38,221 nucleotides of DNA from Pseudopedobacter sp. (lineage in GTDB: Bacteria > Bacteroidota > Bacteroidia > Sphingobacteriales > Sphingobacteriaceae), in NCBI GenBank assembly GCA_014378105.1, contig JACMOI010000177.1, positions 1-38,221 of the forward strand, in the 5' to 3' direction. Within the stretch, counting starts at the first letter, position 1. The number at the start of each line of letters is the position of its first letter. Shown one piece after another: positions 1-7,325 of the stretch. Position numbers and translations under genes: made by a program. A model generated the notes under the pieces. That model was not told the DNA's origin, made no database searches, and saw only the letters and a list, made by a program, of their open reading frames with translations.

Positions 1-260
1 AAATAAATCCCACCATTGCTAATTGCCTTGGCTTCTTTCTGCATAGTGGTGATTTCTTTCTTTAAATCTTTCTTTTGATCTCTTGTTAAACTGGACTTAT
101 CCATATTCTTAATTTCTTCAACTCTTTGAGAAATTTGATCCAATTTCATTTGCTGCTCAGTGGTTAAAGCTTTTTCATCTTTACCATCAGCAGCTTTTGC
201 TACATTAACTGATCCCGCTAAAAGCATTAACGAGAAGGCGAAGTACATAATTTTTTTCAT
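1..260 (-). CDS. Small secreted/membrane protein, 3' end missing
   Basis: The gene starts at an ATG on the minus strand and runs off the left edge, leaving 86 visible codons. It begins with a Sec signal peptide (MKKIMYFAFSLMLLAGS, cleavage likely after AKA). A Lys/Glu-rich helical stretch follows, with the motif AEE-like heptads and 'VEEIKNMDKSSLTRDQKK', and the visible part ends in AISNGGIY. Bacteroidota commonly encode short proteins of this form in which the GG(I/V)Y motif leads into one hydrophobic C-terminal helix. That helix would lie outside the window. Function is unknown and no enzymatic motif is visible. The 144-bp space upstream contains a dyad at 387-404 that may be regulatory. 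Confidence 0.7.
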   Translation of the reverse strand, partial: MKKIMYFAFSLMLLAGSVNVAKAADGKDEKALTTEQQMKLDQISQRVEEIKNMDKSSLTRDQKKDLKKEITTMQKEAKAISNGGIY

Positions 261-386
261 TTGATTTAAATTTTTGAGGTGAATACTATTAATTATAAAC
301 TAAATATCAAGCCAAAATCTTTCTTTTAGGTTTTAACTCCTATTTTTTAATTGAATATATGAAAGTTTAACACTATAAAAAAATTA

Positions 387-404
387 TGTACTACTTATAG
401 TACA
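387..404. repeat. Inverted repeat upstream of the small secreted-protein gene
   Basis: A perfect 6-bp dyad (tgtact, 6-nt spacer, agtaca) directly follows the stop codon of the exonuclease gene and lies 127 bp upstream of the minus-strand gene starting at 260. It could be an operator or a weak 3' hairpin. There is no T-tract, so an intrinsic terminator is unlikely. Confidence 0.35.
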
Positions 405-1787
405 TCAATTGCTCAAAATAAACTTCTTTGTTGGATTTAATTCTGCATAATCAGAAACAATTTTTTGTATAAATCGATAGGATGGATAAGGAGTGATAAA
501 TGACTTTGCAGATGCAATATTTTTTGGAACAATTTCTTGTGGTAAATACCCCATTCCAAAAAAATCTCCTTTATCAACTAATATACAGCTCCGTTCTAAT
601 TTATTTCTTCCATGGTCTAAAATAACATAAGAAACCTTTTCGGCTGATAAACTTTTGAGCATTTCATTTACTCTTAAATTATATCCCTCTGCACTTTCTA
701 TTTGATTGCAGGCACCCAAACACGTTCCATCATCAACCCCCAAACAAGATTTTTTAACTTTCTGCAAACTACAAAGCTTAGCACAAAGCCTAAACTCCTC
801 ACATAAAACCTTCAATTGATTGATACCCGAAAGCAAAGAATCAAACTGACAAAAAGGTTTAAAATATTTCATCTTCTTCCCTACCCCTAAGTGGATATAT
901 CCTTTTTGGTCTTCATAAACATACAAACCATAGCTTAACTCTGGCGATTTTGCTGCCTTATTTTGTGCGGGCCATAACCTTTTAATTTCTACATTCTCTA
1001 AAATCAAGGCTTGTAACTCGGTTCCACAAACCTGATGAGATATTTTTCTGATCTCTCTTAAAAATTCTTGCTTTTGCTTTCGCGGACTGTTATTTGAAAA
1101 ATGACTCAAAATACGTTGATGTAAATTTTTAGCCTTACCCACATAGATAATTTTATCCTTCTTATTCTTGAAATAATAAACGCCAGGCTGTCTGGGAATA
1201 TTTTCAATTTCTACCCGATTAATAAAAGAAGGTAAAGCAGCATCTTTGGCTTTTTGTTTCAAGGCTTCATTGATGTAATCATGTTCATCTGCATCTAACA
1301 TCATTTTAAACAGCGTAGTCGTTGCAAAAGCATCTCCCGCCGCCCTATGCCTGCTATTCGTTTCAATTTTTAAACTTCTACATAATTTCCCTAAACTGTA
1401 AGAAGGTAGCCCAGGGAAGACTTTTCGGGCTAACCTTACCGTACAAAGCTTCTTACTTTGCAAATGATAACCCTCTTTTTTTAAATGATGATGGACAAAG
1501 GAATAATCGAAGTTGACATTATGAGCGATAAATATCTTGTTATCCAATAATTTAAAAATAGTTTCTGCCACTTCTGAAAAAGCAGGCGCTTTTGATACCA
1601 TCACATCTGTAATACCAGTTAAACCCTGAATAAAAATAGGAATCTCTTGAAATGGATTAATCAAAGTCTCATATTGATCAATCACTTGCTCACCATCATG
1701 AATGAAAATAGCTATTTCAGTAATTCCATGCGCATTTGCATGACCCCCGGTGGTTTCAATATCTACAATAGCATACTGTTCTTTCAT
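405..1787 (-). CDS. DEDDh 3'-5' exonuclease fused to GIY-YIG (UvrC/Cho-like) nuclease
   Basis: A 460-residue two-nuclease protein. Residues 1-165 form a DnaQ/PolC-epsilon type exonuclease. The acidic ligands are visible as D9 and E11 (VDIETTGG), D94 (HNVNFDYSF), and H147 with D152 (HRAAGDA), so the DEDDh set is complete. Residues 198-280 are a GIY-YIG domain: PGVYYF at 201, IIYVGKAKNL at 213-222, R225, the catalytic Glu in LENVEIKR (E264), and N276. The C-terminal 180 residues carry a Cys-rich segment (LCAKLC, then CLG and TCLGAC), as in UvrC/Cho-like proteins. By family it should be a DNA-repair nuclease. It does not carry the helix-hairpin-helix part of true UvrC. The start is the first ATG, directly before the exonuclease strand 1. 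It is monocistronic and divergent from the FKBP gene. Confidence 0.9.
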   Translation of the reverse strand: MKEQYAIVDIETTGGHANAHGITEIAIFIHDGEQVIDQYETLINPFQEIPIFIQGLTGITDVMVSKAPAFSEVAETIFKLLDNKIFIAHNVNFDYSFVHHHLKKEGYHLQSKKLCTVRLARKVFPGLPSYSLGKLCRSLKIETNSRHRAAGDAFATTTLFKMMLDADEHDYINEALKQKAKDAALPSFINRVEIENIPRQPGVYYFKNKKDKIIYVGKAKNLHQRILSHFSNNSPRKQKQEFLREIRKISHQVCGTELQALILENVEIKRLWPAQNKAAKSPELSYGLYVYEDQKGYIHLGVGKKMKYFKPFCQFDSLLSGINQLKVLCEEFRLCAKLCSLQKVKKSCLGVDDGTCLGACNQIESAEGYNLRVNEMLKSLSAEKVSYVILDHGRNKLERSCILVDKGDFFGMGYLPQEIVPKNIASAKSFITPYPSYRFIQKIVSDYAELNPTKKFILSN

Positions 1788-1909
1788 TGCTCAAATCTAC
1801 ATAAATTACTTACTAATTTTATTAGTAATCATTAAAAAACATTGATCAATCATATTTACTTAGCTATTTCGTTTCTTATTTTTATCTTCACCGCAATTTA
1901 TTTAAAATC

Positions 1910-2611
1910 ATGATTAAAAAGACCATTTTAACTATAACAATTGCTGCCGCAACTTTGGTAGCTTCAGCGCAAGCTTCAAAAAATAAAGCCAAACCTGCTT
2001 CCGCGCCAGTTCCTATGACTGCTTTAGATTCTGCCAGTTATGCCTTCGGGTTAAAAATAGCTCAGGGATTAAAATCAGATGGCGTAAAAACCTTAAACTA
2101 TGGCTTGCTGACCAAAGCCATGGATCAAGTATTTAACAGCAAGACATTTCTAATTTCCGATGCGGAATGTGGCCCAGCAATCAGTAACTTTTTACAAAAA
2201 ACTAGGAATTCTAAATTTGAAGTAGTAGAATCTGTAGGAAAGAAATTTTTAGAAGAGAATAAAAAGAATCCAAAAGTAGTCGCTCTACCAAGCGGTTTGC
2301 AATACGAGGTAATTACCGAAGGTACTGGGCCAAAACCAATAGCTACCAATGAAGTAACCGTAAATTATAAGGGGACTTTAATTGACGGGAAACAATTTGA
2401 TAGTTCTTATGATAGGAATGAGCCTTTAACATTAGCATTAAACAGCGTCATCGCTGGCTGGACAGAAGGTGTGCAATTGATGTCTGTTGGCTCAAAATAT
2501 CGTTTTTATGTCCCTTACCAACTTGGGTATGGTGAAAGAGGCGCTGGTCAGGATATTCCGCCTTACAGTACTTTGATTTTTGACATCGAATTATTGAAAA
2601 TCGGTAAATAA
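1910..2611 (+). CDS. FKBP-type peptidyl-prolyl cis-trans isomerase, exported
   Basis: This 233-residue periplasmic folding catalyst has an N-terminal signal peptide (hydrophobic to about residue 21, ASAQA). An FKBP_N dimerisation domain follows (about 37-115, with SYAFGLKIAQGLK), then a C-terminal FKBP domain (about 125-232). Family landmarks in the latter are GLQYEV, VTVNYKGTLIDGKQFDSS, VIAGWTEGVQLM, GSKYRFYVP, LGYGERG and IPPYSTLIFDIEL. These match the FkpA/Mip class of proline isomerases. A strong terminator follows 20 bp after the stop, so the gene is a single transcription unit. It is divergent from the exonuclease gene, and the shared 122-bp gap must hold both promoters, though I see no perfect consensus there. 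Confidence 0.93.
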   Translation: MIKKTILTITIAAATLVASAQASKNKAKPASAPVPMTALDSASYAFGLKIAQGLKSDGVKTLNYGLLTKAMDQVFNSKTFLISDAECGPAISNFLQKTRNSKFEVVESVGKKFLEENKKNPKVVALPSGLQYEVITEGTGPKPIATNEVTVNYKGTLIDGKQFDSSYDRNEPLTLALNSVIAGWTEGVQLMSVGSKYRFYVPYQLGYGERGAGQDIPPYSTLIFDIELLKIGK

Positions 2612-2630
2612 AAAAAGATAAATACTACGG

Positions 2631-2673
2631 AAAGAAACCGATGAAGCCACAAGTTTTATCGGTTTCTTTATTT
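2631..2673 (+). terminator. Rho-independent terminator of the FKBP gene
   Basis: A 12-bp perfect stem pairs aaagaaaccgat (2631-2642) with atcggtttcttt (2658-2669) around a 15-nt loop, and is followed by a short T-rich run. It lies 20 bp after the FKBP stop. Confidence 0.8.
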
Positions 2674-2683
2674 GGGCGTTTTC

Positions 2684-2697
2684 CCGATAGCTATCGG
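2684..2697. repeat. REP-like palindrome ccgatagctatcgg, copy 1
   Basis: This perfect 14-bp palindrome is repeated exactly at 4715-4728. It opens a longer extragenic stretch (to about 2945) with motifs typical of dispersed Bacteroidota extragenic repeats (ggcttttcgct, ggtatccgctacaatcc). That stretch is interrupted by the 152-bp element at 2749-2900. Confidence 0.7.
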
Positions 2698-2738
2698 AAC
2701 AGGCTTTTCGCTCATACGGCTATTGGCATTATTCACAG

Positions 2739-2910
2739 GCCGGTATCCCAATGTCATTAAGTTAAGAAAAGTCGTCATGTTGAACGCTAGTGAAACATCT
2801 CACAAATAGGTTTAAAACTCTACCAGCTTAACTATCTTGTGAGATTTCTCGTTCCTCGAAATGACGTGAAACAGAAAAAAACCTTAACTTAATGACATTT
2901 GCCGGTATCC
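2739..2910. mobile_element. 152-bp MITE-like palindromic element with 10-bp direct repeats
   Basis: The element spans 2749-2900. Its ends are 18-bp terminal inverted repeats, caatgtcattaagttaag at 2749-2766 and its reverse complement at 2883-2900, with a single mismatch at the outermost base. It is flanked directly by a 10-bp direct repeat, gccggtatcc, at 2739-2748 and 2901-2910, as expected for a target duplication. Inner arms also pair (cgtcat near 2773 with atgacg near 2861; acatctcacaa at 2795-2805 with ttgtgagatt at 2837-2846), so the whole unit can fold into one long hairpin. It contains no ORF and would need a transposase in trans. Confidence 0.75.
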
Positions 2911-2998
2911 GCTACAATCCCTAACGCAAAATTCTATAGCATATCAGTATTGCTTTTATAAATCAAAACAACGATATTTCATTTTTGAATGCCCTATT

Positions 2999-3778
2999 AT
3001 GAATTTAAGAACTGTAAAAGTAACCCGCTACGTTACTCCTTTAAGAGAAGGAGGTTCTCTTCCTGCTATTGCCGAAGCGGACGACCGAAAATTATATGTA
3101 CTTAAATTTAAAGGTGCTGGACAAGGGCCTAACGCCCTCATTGCCGAATTATTAGGTGGCGAAATCGCCAGACAATTAGGATTTAATGTCCCAGAATTGG
3201 TGTTTGCCAACTTAGATGAAGCTTTTGGCAGAACAGAGCCCGATGAAGAAATTCAGGATCTCCTAAAATTTAGTACTGGTTTAAATTTAGCTTTGACCTA
3301 TTTGTCGGGTTCTATTACTTATGATCCAGCAGTGAAAACTTTGGATCCCGAAATGGCTTCTAAAATCGTTTGGTTAGATGCATTACTGATGAATATGGAC
3401 CGTACCGTTCGAAATACCAACATGCTCATGTGGCATAAAGATTTATGGCTAATAGATCATGGTGCTGCATTATATTTTCACCATTCATGGAGCAATTGGG
3501 AAGAACAGGCAAAATCTCCTTTCCTATTAATTAAAGATCATGTGTTACTCAAACAAGCTTCTGAAATTTCTAAATGGAATGCGCAATTAGTAAGTCTATT
3601 ATCGGATCAATTTATAGATGAAATAGTAAACCTAATTCCTAATGAATGGTTAACGGGCGAACATTTCACAAAACCACAGGATTATAGAAATGCCTACAGT
3701 TTATTCCTGAAAACCAGAATCAAAAATTCTTTAACCTTTGTAAAAACCGCAGAAGATGCCCGAGCTTCACTTATATGA
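2999..3778 (+). CDS. HipA-like kinase-fold protein (HipA_2 type)
   Basis: A 259-residue soluble protein with the layout of the HipA-like kinase family. K36 in YVLKFKG is the likely ATP-binding lysine. The catalytic loop is NMDRTVRNTN (D134, N139), and LIDHGAALYF (D153) takes the place of the metal-binding DFG aspartate. At 259 residues it is far shorter than HipA toxin (about 440) and lacks the N-terminal HipA subdomain. Databases often label such proteins wrongly as aminotransferases. It overlaps the DUF3037 gene by 23 bp, a conserved-looking pairing that suggests coupled translation and a shared task. The substrate is unknown. The kinase motifs look intact, so activity is plausible, but toxin function is not demonstrated. 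Confidence 0.8.
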   Translation: MNLRTVKVTRYVTPLREGGSLPAIAEADDRKLYVLKFKGAGQGPNALIAELLGGEIARQLGFNVPELVFANLDEAFGRTEPDEEIQDLLKFSTGLNLALTYLSGSITYDPAVKTLDPEMASKIVWLDALLMNMDRTVRNTNMLMWHKDLWLIDHGAALYFHHSWSNWEEQAKSPFLLIKDHVLLKQASEISKWNAQLVSLLSDQFIDEIVNLIPNEWLTGEHFTKPQDYRNAYSLFLKTRIKNSLTFVKTAEDARASLI

Positions 3779-4139
3779 ATACGCCGTCGTTCGTGTGGTA
3801 CCAAAGGTAGAACGCGAAGAATTCCTGAACATCGGGATGATCTTGTTTTGCAAGAAAACCAATTTTATTGAAGCTAAATTTCATTTGGATGCGCATAAAA
3901 TCTACTGCTTAGCTAAAGATTTAACCATAGAAGAATTACGGGAAAATATAAAAGCGTTCGAAAACATCTGTTTAGGTAAAAGTTGTAAATCACTGATTGC
4001 AGATTTAGATGGTCCCTCCCGCTTTCGCTGGCTAACCGCCTCCAGAAGCACCATTTTACAATGTTCTAAAGTTCATCCAGGGTTAAGTGAAAATCTCAAC
4101 CAAACTTTAGAAAATCTGTTTGATCAATTGGTTAAATAA
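3756..4139 (+). CDS. DUF3037 protein, partner of the HipA-like kinase
   Basis: 127 residues that match the DUF3037 pattern: YEYAVVRVVPKVEREEFLNIGMILFC at the N-terminus (residues 7 onward), a central helical part, and PSRFRWLTASRSTI near residue 87. The start lies inside the 3' end of the kinase gene (23-bp overlap), which implies translational coupling. Family function is unknown. Because DUF3037 genes recur beside HipA-like genes, the protein may be a regulator, antidote or substrate of the kinase (inference). No signal peptide or membrane segment is visible. It is followed by a strong terminator. Confidence 0.8.
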   Translation: MPELHLYEYAVVRVVPKVEREEFLNIGMILFCKKTNFIEAKFHLDAHKIYCLAKDLTIEELRENIKAFENICLGKSCKSLIADLDGPSRFRWLTASRSTILQCSKVHPGLSENLNQTLENLFDQLVK

Positions 4140-4165
4140 TAAACGGTATTAAAATACCATTCTAT

Positions 4166-4200
4166 AAAAAAGGGTCGCCATTTCAGGCGACCCTTTAATT
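4166..4200. terminator. Strong terminator after the kinase/DUF3037 pair
   Basis: An 11-bp perfect GC-containing stem pairs aaagggtcgcc (4169-4179) with ggcgacccttt (4186-4196) across a 6-nt loop. The A-tract before and T-tract after allow it to work in both directions, ending both the DUF3037 transcript and the truncated minus-strand frame at 4212-4376. Confidence 0.85.
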
Positions 4201-4211
4201 AAAAATAGGGT

Positions 4212-4376
4212 CTATTTCTCCTCCACAGTAGCAGAGGATACCGCCGAAGCCACCAATCCTGTGGTGGCCAAATAACCGACAATCGTACTGATCATTGCTG
4301 GTAAAGCAATAAGTGCCGCTAATAAGGCAGCGCCAATAGCCCCAATGGTTAATCCTATAGTCCCATGCTCGATATT
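4212..4376 (-). pseudogene. 5'-truncated hydrophobic Gly/Ala-rich peptide gene
   Basis: An open frame of 54 codons without a usable start begins straight after an in-frame TGA (4377-4379). Its product has real-protein character: GTIGLTIGAIGAALLAALIA, then LPAMISTIVGYLATTGLV, ending in SSATVEEK. That is one or two membrane-spanning segments with GxxxG-like spacing. This is reminiscent of class II bacteriocin-like or small pore-forming peptides whose double-glycine leader is gone, but the resemblance is only in composition. The missing 5' end abuts the truncated HTH gene on the other strand, so both genes were probably cut by one deletion at about 4365-4371. Confidence 0.45.
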
Positions 4377-4586
4377 TCACAAAGTACCTATTCAAAATTG
4401 GAAAGTGAAAGCTTGGAATTGAATATCAAACGATTGTATCAAATTTCTGAAATTTTAGACGTGAACGTTTATGATATTTTACCCCCTTCCAAACAATCTG
4501 CTATTGCTGTAACCAATTTTTTTCAAAAAATCTGGATCAGGATAGCGCTCTTCCTTAGAAAAAAGAGATATCAAACAACGCATTAA
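4365..4586 (+). pseudogene. N-terminally truncated HTH (XRE/Cro-type) regulator remnant
   Basis: The 73-codon frame starts inside what is normally a five-helix HTH domain. It has the recognition helix ISQSTYSKLE and the following helices (LELNIKRLYQISEILDVNVY), but helices 1 and 2 are missing. A basic tail of about 30 residues follows (FFQKIWIRIALFLRKKR). The apparent ATG at 4365 probably belongs to the neighbouring truncated peptide sequence, not to the original gene. A dead copy of the 3' half lies at 5021-5164. It is unlikely to bind DNA as it stands. Confidence 0.65.
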
Positions 4587-4620
4587 AATAGTTGAAAGTT
4601 TTAAACAAAACCAAGGAATT

Positions 4621-4659
4621 GGATAGTGATAGGATAGTGATAGGATAGTAAAAGGATAG
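4621..4659. repeat. 11-bp tandem repeat, about 3.5 units
   Basis: Two exact units of ggatagtgata (4621-4631, 4632-4642), a third that diverges at its end (ggatagtaaaa, 4643-4653), and a partial ggatag. It lies between the two HTH-remnant copies. The units are contiguous without spacers, so this is a simple minisatellite and not a CRISPR. Confidence 0.75.
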
Positions 4660-4691
4660 AATTAGTTTTTTAGGTCTTAAATTAACCACTA

Positions 4692-4750
4692 AAACCAAAA
4701 AAAGGCCTCACAATCCGATAGCTATCGGGACTGTAACTCTTTTTTGGTTT
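4692..4750. repeat. REP-like cruciform with ccgatagctatcgg, copy 2
   Basis: The outer arms aaaccaaaaaa (4692-4702) and ttttttggttt (4740-4750) pair perfectly. The core holds the 14-bp palindrome (4715-4728) identical to that at 2684-2697. It could act as a bidirectional terminator, but no intact gene ends next to it, so I treat it as a dispersed repeat. Confidence 0.65.
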
Positions 4751-5020
4751 GGTGATAAGGATATCTATTTCAAACCATATCCAGCTTGATTTATGATTAT
4801 GGATAGATTTAATATTTTTATTCAATAAAAAATAAAAGCCGGATTAGTTTGATGAATAATTTCGGTATTTAATCGAAATAGCAGTATTCTCTCCCCGTTT
4901 AATTAATCCTTAATGAGGATTGAAAAATGTTGTTGCGATTTAAAACATAATATTAAAATGGAATTAAAAATTGTGCACTTTACTAAAAACAAGGATCATT
5001 TAAAATAATTGCACATTTAT
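4751..5020. other. Gene-free AT-rich stretch within the decayed region
   Basis: Apart from short dyads (for example aatcct/aggatt near 4905-4922), I find no reading frame with protein character on either strand. Together with 5165-5381, which should hold the peroxidase promoter (no clear consensus seen), this looks like decayed DNA. Confidence 0.5.
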
Positions 5021-5164
5021 AAATTCCTTAAATTTTAGACTTGAGCGTCTATGATATATTAACCCCTTCCAAACAACCTGCTATTTCTATACCTAATTTT
5101 CCCAAAAAATAGGGCTCAGGGTAAGGATCTCTCTAAGAAGAAAGAGGGATCAAACAGCGCAAAT
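5021..5164 (+). pseudogene. Second, dead copy of the HTH-remnant tail
   Basis: Bases 5021-5164 align with 4441-4583 almost without gaps. Shared runs include aattttagac, ccccttccaaacaa, ctgctatt and atcaaaca. The equivalent reading frame is broken by several stops (TAA near the start, TAG, and two more TAA), so it is not coding. The copy shows a former tandem or paralogous arrangement of two related HTH genes. Confidence 0.7.
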
Positions 5165-5381
5165 AAATATGCAAGCTGGTTTTAATCTAAATATAGGTTA
5201 AGTTTAAGATTAGAATAGTTACACGATAATTTTTAACATTCTTGAAATTTAATTTTTTTTTAGGGTATGTCATCAGTTTTATCGGTTAGGTTTAAAAGCA
5301 ACAAAATAAATCCTCATGTAAAAATTGGGGGTTCATTTGCACTAAAACAAAAATTAAACAACCCTAAAGCTAACTGTATAC

Positions 5382-6431
5382 ATGAGAAAATTAAAAATTT
5401 TAATAGCAATCATCCTTACCGTTTGCTTATTTCAGTTTTGCGCTAAAGACAATTCGGCTTTAAATACGGTTTCAACATTGCTCAATCTACCAAGCTCGCC
5501 TTTAAACTATTTAGTGACTTACCCAACGCATGTAGTTACAGCATTAGCCGCTGCAGACAATACGCCGGCTAATAACCGATTGACCAATGAAGGGGCAACC
5601 TTAGGCAGAGTGTTGTTTTATGATAAACACTTAAGCCAAAACAACACCATTAGCTGTGCCAGCTGTCATAAGCCAGAACTTTCTTTTGATGATAATGTAG
5701 CTTTAAGCACCGGATTTAACGGAGGGAAAACAAGTAGAAACTCCATGTCGTTAATCAACTTACGCTTTTATCAAAACGGTAGAATGTTTTGGGATGAGCG
5801 AGCAGGATCTTTAGAAGCACAGGCCTTACAACCTATTCAAAACCATGTAGAAATGGGTTTAACATTAAATGAATTAGAGGCAAAAGTAAAAGGATTAGAT
5901 TATTATCCTGATTTATTCCTAAAAGCTTTTGGTTCTTCATCAATAGACTCTACAAAAATATCAAAAGCTATAGCGCAGTATGTGAGAAGCATCGTAACTT
6001 ATCAATCTAAGTATGATTTAGTGAAAGAGGGAAAAGCAAGTTTTACAACATCAGAAGCAAGAGGTGAACAAATTTTCTTAAACGCTGGCGGACCTACTTG
6101 TGCGAGTTGCCATACGCCGCCTATGTTTATTACCAGTAATCCAAGCCAAGGTTTTGGTTTGGCCGATAACAACGATATAGGAATTAGAGGATCCAATAAC
6201 TTTAAATCAGGTAGCTTAAGAAACGTGATGAATCGTACAAACTTATTTCATAATGGAAGTGTCTTAAGTGTGCAAGCCATGCTCAATGCTGGAGCCCCAG
6301 GTACAGGCTCAAGGCCTATTCCTCAACATTCAATTGCTCCACAAGACGTTCAGGATATGTTGAATTTCTTAAATACTTTAACAGATGAAACCATCTATAC
6401 TGATCCTAAATTCTCGAATCCATTTATATAA
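5382..6431 (+). CDS. Di-heme cytochrome c peroxidase / MauG-family lipoprotein
   Basis: 349 residues with a lipoprotein signal ending in LFQFC (C20). Two c-type heme sites are present: CASCH at 92-96 and CASCH at 240-244. Family landmarks are LGRVLFYDKHLS (74-85), RNSMSLINLRFY (119-130), MFWDERAGSLEAQALQPI (135-152), LRNVMNRTNLFHNGS (279-293) and a C-terminal LNFLNTL. CCP proteins reduce peroxide, while MauG/MbnH relatives use the same fold to oxidise Trp residues of a partner protein. The sequence alone does not separate the two. It is the first gene of a same-strand cluster with an ECF sigma factor, a YHYH protein and a SCO protein. The lipid anchor suggests a membrane-tethered location on the periplasmic side. 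Confidence 0.92.
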   Translation: MRKLKILIAIILTVCLFQFCAKDNSALNTVSTLLNLPSSPLNYLVTYPTHVVTALAAADNTPANNRLTNEGATLGRVLFYDKHLSQNNTISCASCHKPELSFDDNVALSTGFNGGKTSRNSMSLINLRFYQNGRMFWDERAGSLEAQALQPIQNHVEMGLTLNELEAKVKGLDYYPDLFLKAFGSSSIDSTKISKAIAQYVRSIVTYQSKYDLVKEGKASFTTSEARGEQIFLNAGGPTCASCHTPPMFITSNPSQGFGLADNNDIGIRGSNNFKSGSLRNVMNRTNLFHNGSVLSVQAMLNAGAPGTGSRPIPQHSIAPQDVQDMLNFLNTLTDETIYTDPKFSNPFI

Positions 6432-6482
6432 ATTTTTTAATTTTAACATGCGCTTTAAAACCTGCTTATAGCGAATCATAAA

Positions 6483-7007
6483 ATGTCTAATTCATTCAGT
6501 TTCGAAGAGATTTATCAGCTATACAGCAAACAAGTCTTCAACCTCTGTTTAAATTATGTTTACAATGCGGAGGATGCACAAGACATTACCCAAGAAACTT
6601 TTATTACCATTTTTCAAAAACTAAATCAATTTCAAGAAACATCATCATTAAAAACCTGGATTTATCGGGTAACTATTAATAAATGCCTCGACTTTCAAAA
6701 ATCAAAAAAAACACAAAAGCGTTTTGGAATTTTTATTTCCTTATTTCATTCGGAAACTAAAGAACCCATTTCCGAATTAGCTGATTTTAATCATCCAGGA
6801 GTAAGGATGGAAGACAAAGAAGAAATGGCCATTCTATTTCAAGCAATTGCGGAACTTTCAAACCAGCAAAAGACAGCAATCATCCTCACCAAAATAGATG
6901 GGTATCCACAGAAGGAAGTTGCAGAGATGATGAATATATCTATAAAAGCCGTTGAATCTCTAATACAAAGAGCGAAACGGAATATTTCAAAAAAAATAAA
7001 ACAATAA
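6483..7007 (+). CDS. ECF-type RNA polymerase sigma factor
   Basis: 174 residues with the two expected sigma domains. Region 2 is at about 7-75 (DAQDITQETFITIFQKL, then SLKTWIYRVTINKCLDF). Region 4 is at about 120-170 (LSNQQKTAIILTKIDGYP, QKEVAEMMNISIKAVESL as the HTH, QRAKRNI). The linker lacks regions 1 and 3, as in ECF sigma factors. The next gene encodes a small single-span membrane protein in the usual place of an anti-sigma factor. The sigma factor probably switches on its own cluster (5382-9772) on an envelope signal, which is inference from position. Confidence 0.9.
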   Translation: MSNSFSFEEIYQLYSKQVFNLCLNYVYNAEDAQDITQETFITIFQKLNQFQETSSLKTWIYRVTINKCLDFQKSKKTQKRFGIFISLFHSETKEPISELADFNHPGVRMEDKEEMAILFQAIAELSNQQKTAIILTKIDGYPQKEVAEMMNISIKAVESLIQRAKRNISKKIKQ

Positions 7008-7043
7008 GCGAAGGATGAATCAAAATAAATCGTCTAATACATT

Positions 7044-7325
7044 ATGGAACTGGAAAAGAATCTGGAAGTACTTAAAAAAATAGAAAAGCTAGAGGTACCC
7101 CCCTTCCTATTTGCGAAAGTGATACATCAATTTGAAGAACGTAAAAAACCACAACCTATAAAATCATTAGCCTGGACATTAGTTATGGGTACATCAATTT
7201 TATTGATTTTAAATATTTCGGTATGGATAAAGATGGATAAACAAACCCATACAACAGACATTAATACGCTTGCAAACAGTCTTGAATTGGGCAACAATAA
7301 TACTTTTTATTATGACCAAAATTAA
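7044..7325 (+). CDS. Small single-span membrane protein, likely anti-sigma factor
   Basis: 93 residues: a cytoplasmic, charged helical N-terminus (1-40), one membrane segment at about 43-62 (AWTLVMGTSILLILNISVWI) and a short periplasmic tail of about 30 residues. It starts 36 bp after the ECF sigma gene and overlaps the next gene by 14 bp. No ZAS zinc motif (HxxxCxxC) is visible, so identity as an anti-sigma factor rests on topology and position. Bacteroidota often use such minimal anti-sigma proteins beside a Spy/CpxP-like sensor. Confidence 0.65.
   Translation: MELEKNLEVLKKIEKLEVPPFLFAKVIHQFEERKKPQPIKSLAWTLVMGTSILLILNISVWIKMDKQTHTTDINTLANSLELGNNNTFYYDQN

Noticed and set aside
4195..4395. 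Minus-strand 66-codon frame with Cys/Trp-rich product
   Set aside because: The true coding character on this strand is in another frame (hydrophobic Gly/Ala-rich, 4212-4376). This frame is its shadow.
4621..4659. Short repeats considered as a CRISPR remnant
   Set aside because: Units of 11 bp are directly contiguous with no spacers, and no cas gene is near.
7270..7311. Upstream ATG for the Spy-like protein
   Set aside because: The added residues are the other-frame reading of the 3' end of the putative anti-sigma gene; the ATG at 7312 gives a clean signal anchor and a normal 14-bp overlap.
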